Part shown: in pieces, positions 62,316-64,000 of the stretch
Position numbering within the stretch: the first letter of the stretch is position 1
Layout of the letters: every line of letters starts with the position of its first letter
NCBI GenBank assembly: GCA_022447585.1
Contig: JAKVAR010000070.1
Span: 1-64,000, forward strand
DNA length: 64,000 nt
Reading direction: 5' to 3'
Origin: Crocinitomicaceae bacterium
GTDB lineage: Bacteria; Bacteroidota; Bacteroidia; Flavobacteriales_D; Crocinitomicaceae
Made by a program: the position numbers and the translations under genes
Notes under the pieces: generated by a model
Database searches by the model: none
What the model saw: the letters and a program-made list of their open reading frames with translations, nothing else
What the model was told of the DNA's origin: nothing

Positions 62316-64000
62316 ATGTGGAAATATTTATACTTATTACTTTTCCCAATTATAACTCTTGGACAAGAACCAGCGCACAATGTGATTGGACGCGATGAGT
62401 TGGAAGATGTTTTTATAAGCTCTATAATCCAAGATAATAGAGCAAATATATGGCTTTCAACAAGCAATGGTCTTTACAAGTACAATGGCTATGAATTTAA
62501 AGAAATATACGCCGACAACATAGTTAACAAGTCTTTTTATGGTCTAACCACAGACAATCATGACCAAATTTTCTGTTATAATAAATCTGGTCAAATTTTA
62601 ACCGTTGATCAAGATACAGTTTACGTTAAATATACTTTACCTGATAGCCTCTACGGGAACTTTTATTATATCGCTTTTGATAATTTAAATAACCTCATTG
62701 TTTCCGGAAAAGATTTTTATAAAATCTCTAACGGTTCAATTCAAACGATCCTTAATCAAGATTCTTTCCATGAGCATCCTATGCTAAAAAAGCCGAACGG
62801 AACACTCGAGTTTTATTCGAATTTAGATCATGATTTATACCATTATCGCGATAATAAATTAACCCGTCAACATGTCGACTTAAACTTTGGTGTAAGTGGT
62901 TTTTACTGCTCCATAGAATCAAATCACCATGAATACTTAGTCGCTGATGGTTCATCCGTTGTGTATAAACGAAATAAAAAAAAGTTTGAAAAAATTGATA
63001 CCGGTATTGATAAAGCAACAGGTTGCTGGATCTTTACGGATCGTGATGACGATATCTGGACATTGTCAAACCAAAAAGGAGTATACTTTCATACAACAAA
63101 TGAAAAATTATTCCAATTCAATCATAAACAATTATTTCCGTCTTACACTTTCACATGTAAACTTGAAGATCGCGACGGAAATATTTGGCTTGGCACTTTT
63201 GGGAAAGGTCTTGTACAAATATCCAATAAAGAAAACCAAATCATTAACAACGCTTCTTTACCCAATAATGACGAACTAAAATGTATTTCAAAAAATAACG
63301 AAGGAGATATTCTTATCGGTTCTATTAGTGGAAAAATTTATGAGTACGATAACAATGAAATAAAAGTTGTTGACAGCGTTCTAAACCGCATCGACGGAAT
63401 TGAACACAACGCACTAAACAATCGTTTTTACTTTAATCGCGTTTCGTATGATTATCGAAAAAAAGAATATGATGAAACACCCTATACAGCAATTAGAAAC
63501 ATAGCAATAAACAAGGATAGCATTTCAGTTATTACTGCTTATACGCGTGTTTTTATTCAGGACCACACTAACGATAAGAGACATGAAGTTGATTTAGATG
63601 AGTTTGGATTTCCCAAAAGTGAATTTGGTTATGCTATAGCAGTGAATAGAATACAATCTGCAACTTACGATCCTCACAATAAAACGATATGGATTGGTGG
63701 AACTAAGAAACTTAAATTGATTACAAAAGATGGTGAGCATGAATTCATGTTAAACAAAAGAAGCATTGTTGCTTTGGATATGTTTTGGGTAGATCACTTA
63801 CTATATATCTCGACAATAAATGAAGGGCTTCTAATTTTCAAAAATAATACGTTGATTAAACGCATTCGAGAAAAAGACGGATTGATTTCTTCTACAATAA
63901 ATAGTATAAAACGTCAAGGAGACAAGCTATATTTCGCGTCCAAATTCGGCCTTCAAGAAATGAACATTGATAATTTTTCATTTCGAAATTTTAAAAATGC
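62316..64000 (+). CDS. Two-component-regulator propeller protein (partial, runs off window)
   Basis: At least 561 residues and open to the right edge. Signal peptide (MWKYLYLLLFPIITLGQ), followed by beta-propeller repeats of the reg_prop type: SSIIQDNRANIWLSTSNGLYKYN, LEDRDGNIWLGTFGKGLVQISN, NNEGDILIGSISGKIYEYDN, TYDPHNKTIWIGGTKKLKLIT, LKRQGDKLYFASKFGLQEMN-like blades. In Bacteroidota such sensors continue with a Y_Y_Y domain, a membrane helix and a LytS-type or hybrid histidine kinase, so this is probably the periplasmic sensing half of one. The kinase part lies outside the window, so the output domain is not proven. Confidence 0.82.
   Translation, partial: MWKYLYLLLFPIITLGQEPAHNVIGRDELEDVFISSIIQDNRANIWLSTSNGLYKYNGYEFKEIYADNIVNKSFYGLTTDNHDQIFCYNKSGQILTVDQDTVYVKYTLPDSLYGNFYYIAFDNLNNLIVSGKDFYKISNGSIQTILNQDSFHEHPMLKKPNGTLEFYSNLDHDLYHYRDNKLTRQHVDLNFGVSGFYCSIESNHHEYLVADGSSVVYKRNKKKFEKIDTGIDKATGCWIFTDRDDDIWTLSNQKGVYFHTTNEKLFQFNHKQLFPSYTFTCKLEDRDGNIWLGTFGKGLVQISNKENQIINNASLPNNDELKCISKNNEGDILIGSISGKIYEYDNNEIKVVDSVLNRIDGIEHNALNNRFYFNRVSYDYRKKEYDETPYTAIRNIAINKDSISVITAYTRVFIQDHTNDKRHEVDLDEFGFPKSEFGYAIAVNRIQSATYDPHNKTIWIGGTKKLKLITKDGEHEFMLNKRSIVALDMFWVDHLLYISTINEGLLIFKNNTLIKRIREKDGLISSTINSIKRQGDKLYFASKFGLQEMNIDNFSFRNFKN

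Noticed and set aside
62198-63018. Reverse-strand frames of 89 and 79 codons at the right end
   Set aside because: They lie opposite the start of the propeller protein and the end of the 127-residue gene, with no protein-like features.

Overview
The window reads as chromosome from a gliding-type Bacteroidota, most likely order Flavobacteriales and plausibly near Crocinitomicaceae/Fluviicola. This is inferred from the AT-rich base composition, the Bacteroidota promoter -7 motif TAnnTTTG in front of many genes, weak Shine-Dalgarno signals, large secreted proteins with type IX secretion (T9SS) C-terminal signals of both type A and type B, and families typical of the phylum (DUF5686, DUF2911, Lacal_2735, TIGR03643, a class I ribonucleotide reductase with its ATP-cone on the beta subunit).

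Layout. 1-4260 is an accessory patch. It holds a gene end, a WG-repeat protein and an S41-like protease, separated by two matching attC-like folds (integron-cassette-like). The protease then runs tail-to-tail into a truncated tyrosine recombinase lying just downstream of tRNA-Phe. 4310-11174 is housekeeping and envelope: coaX, an outer-membrane barrel, a TPR protein, lptC, a small membrane protein and a DUF5686 barrel. 11650-15980 carries kbl, a GNAT acetyltransferase, an acidic secreted protein, and a SulP transporter next to a beta-carbonic anhydrase. 16232-22208 is a TPR-like protein divergent from the leucine operon leuACDB. 22244-28220 carries a gamma-carbonic anhydrase, a PIG-L deacetylase / 37-aa membrane protein / sodium symporter unit coupled by ATGA overlaps, and a DUF2911 protein. 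28570-33126 holds small secreted proteins, a DUF6702-HupE pair, mogA and a COG0523 metallochaperone. 33851-36946 is nrdB-nrdA.

37112-39370 is a TetR repressor divergent from an FAD monooxygenase, with two near-identical palindromic operators that each contain a TAnnTTTG box, followed by a frameshifted DUF3995 gene. 39431-58248 is a roughly 19-kb reverse-strand block of T9SS cargo: a type A protein with a structured leader, two GH5 cellulases, a membrane-anchored TPR/AraC regulator, and three giant adhesin-like type B proteins, two of them tandem paralogues with calcium-binding thrombospondin-type-3 repeats. 58648-60450 is an operon of SDR oxidoreductase, Lacal_2735 protein, TIGR03643 protein and flavin reductase. 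The window ends with a YkgJ-like protein, a FrnE/DsbA-like protein, an unknown gene, and the start of a two-component-regulator propeller protein that runs off the end.

Working together: SulP plus beta-CA and the separate gamma-CA point to bicarbonate handling; leuACDB makes leucine; the GH5 enzymes and T9SS adhesins suggest attack on, and attachment to, beta-glucan material, with the AraC/TPR protein as a possible local regulator. All functions are read from sequence by eye; no database search was run.
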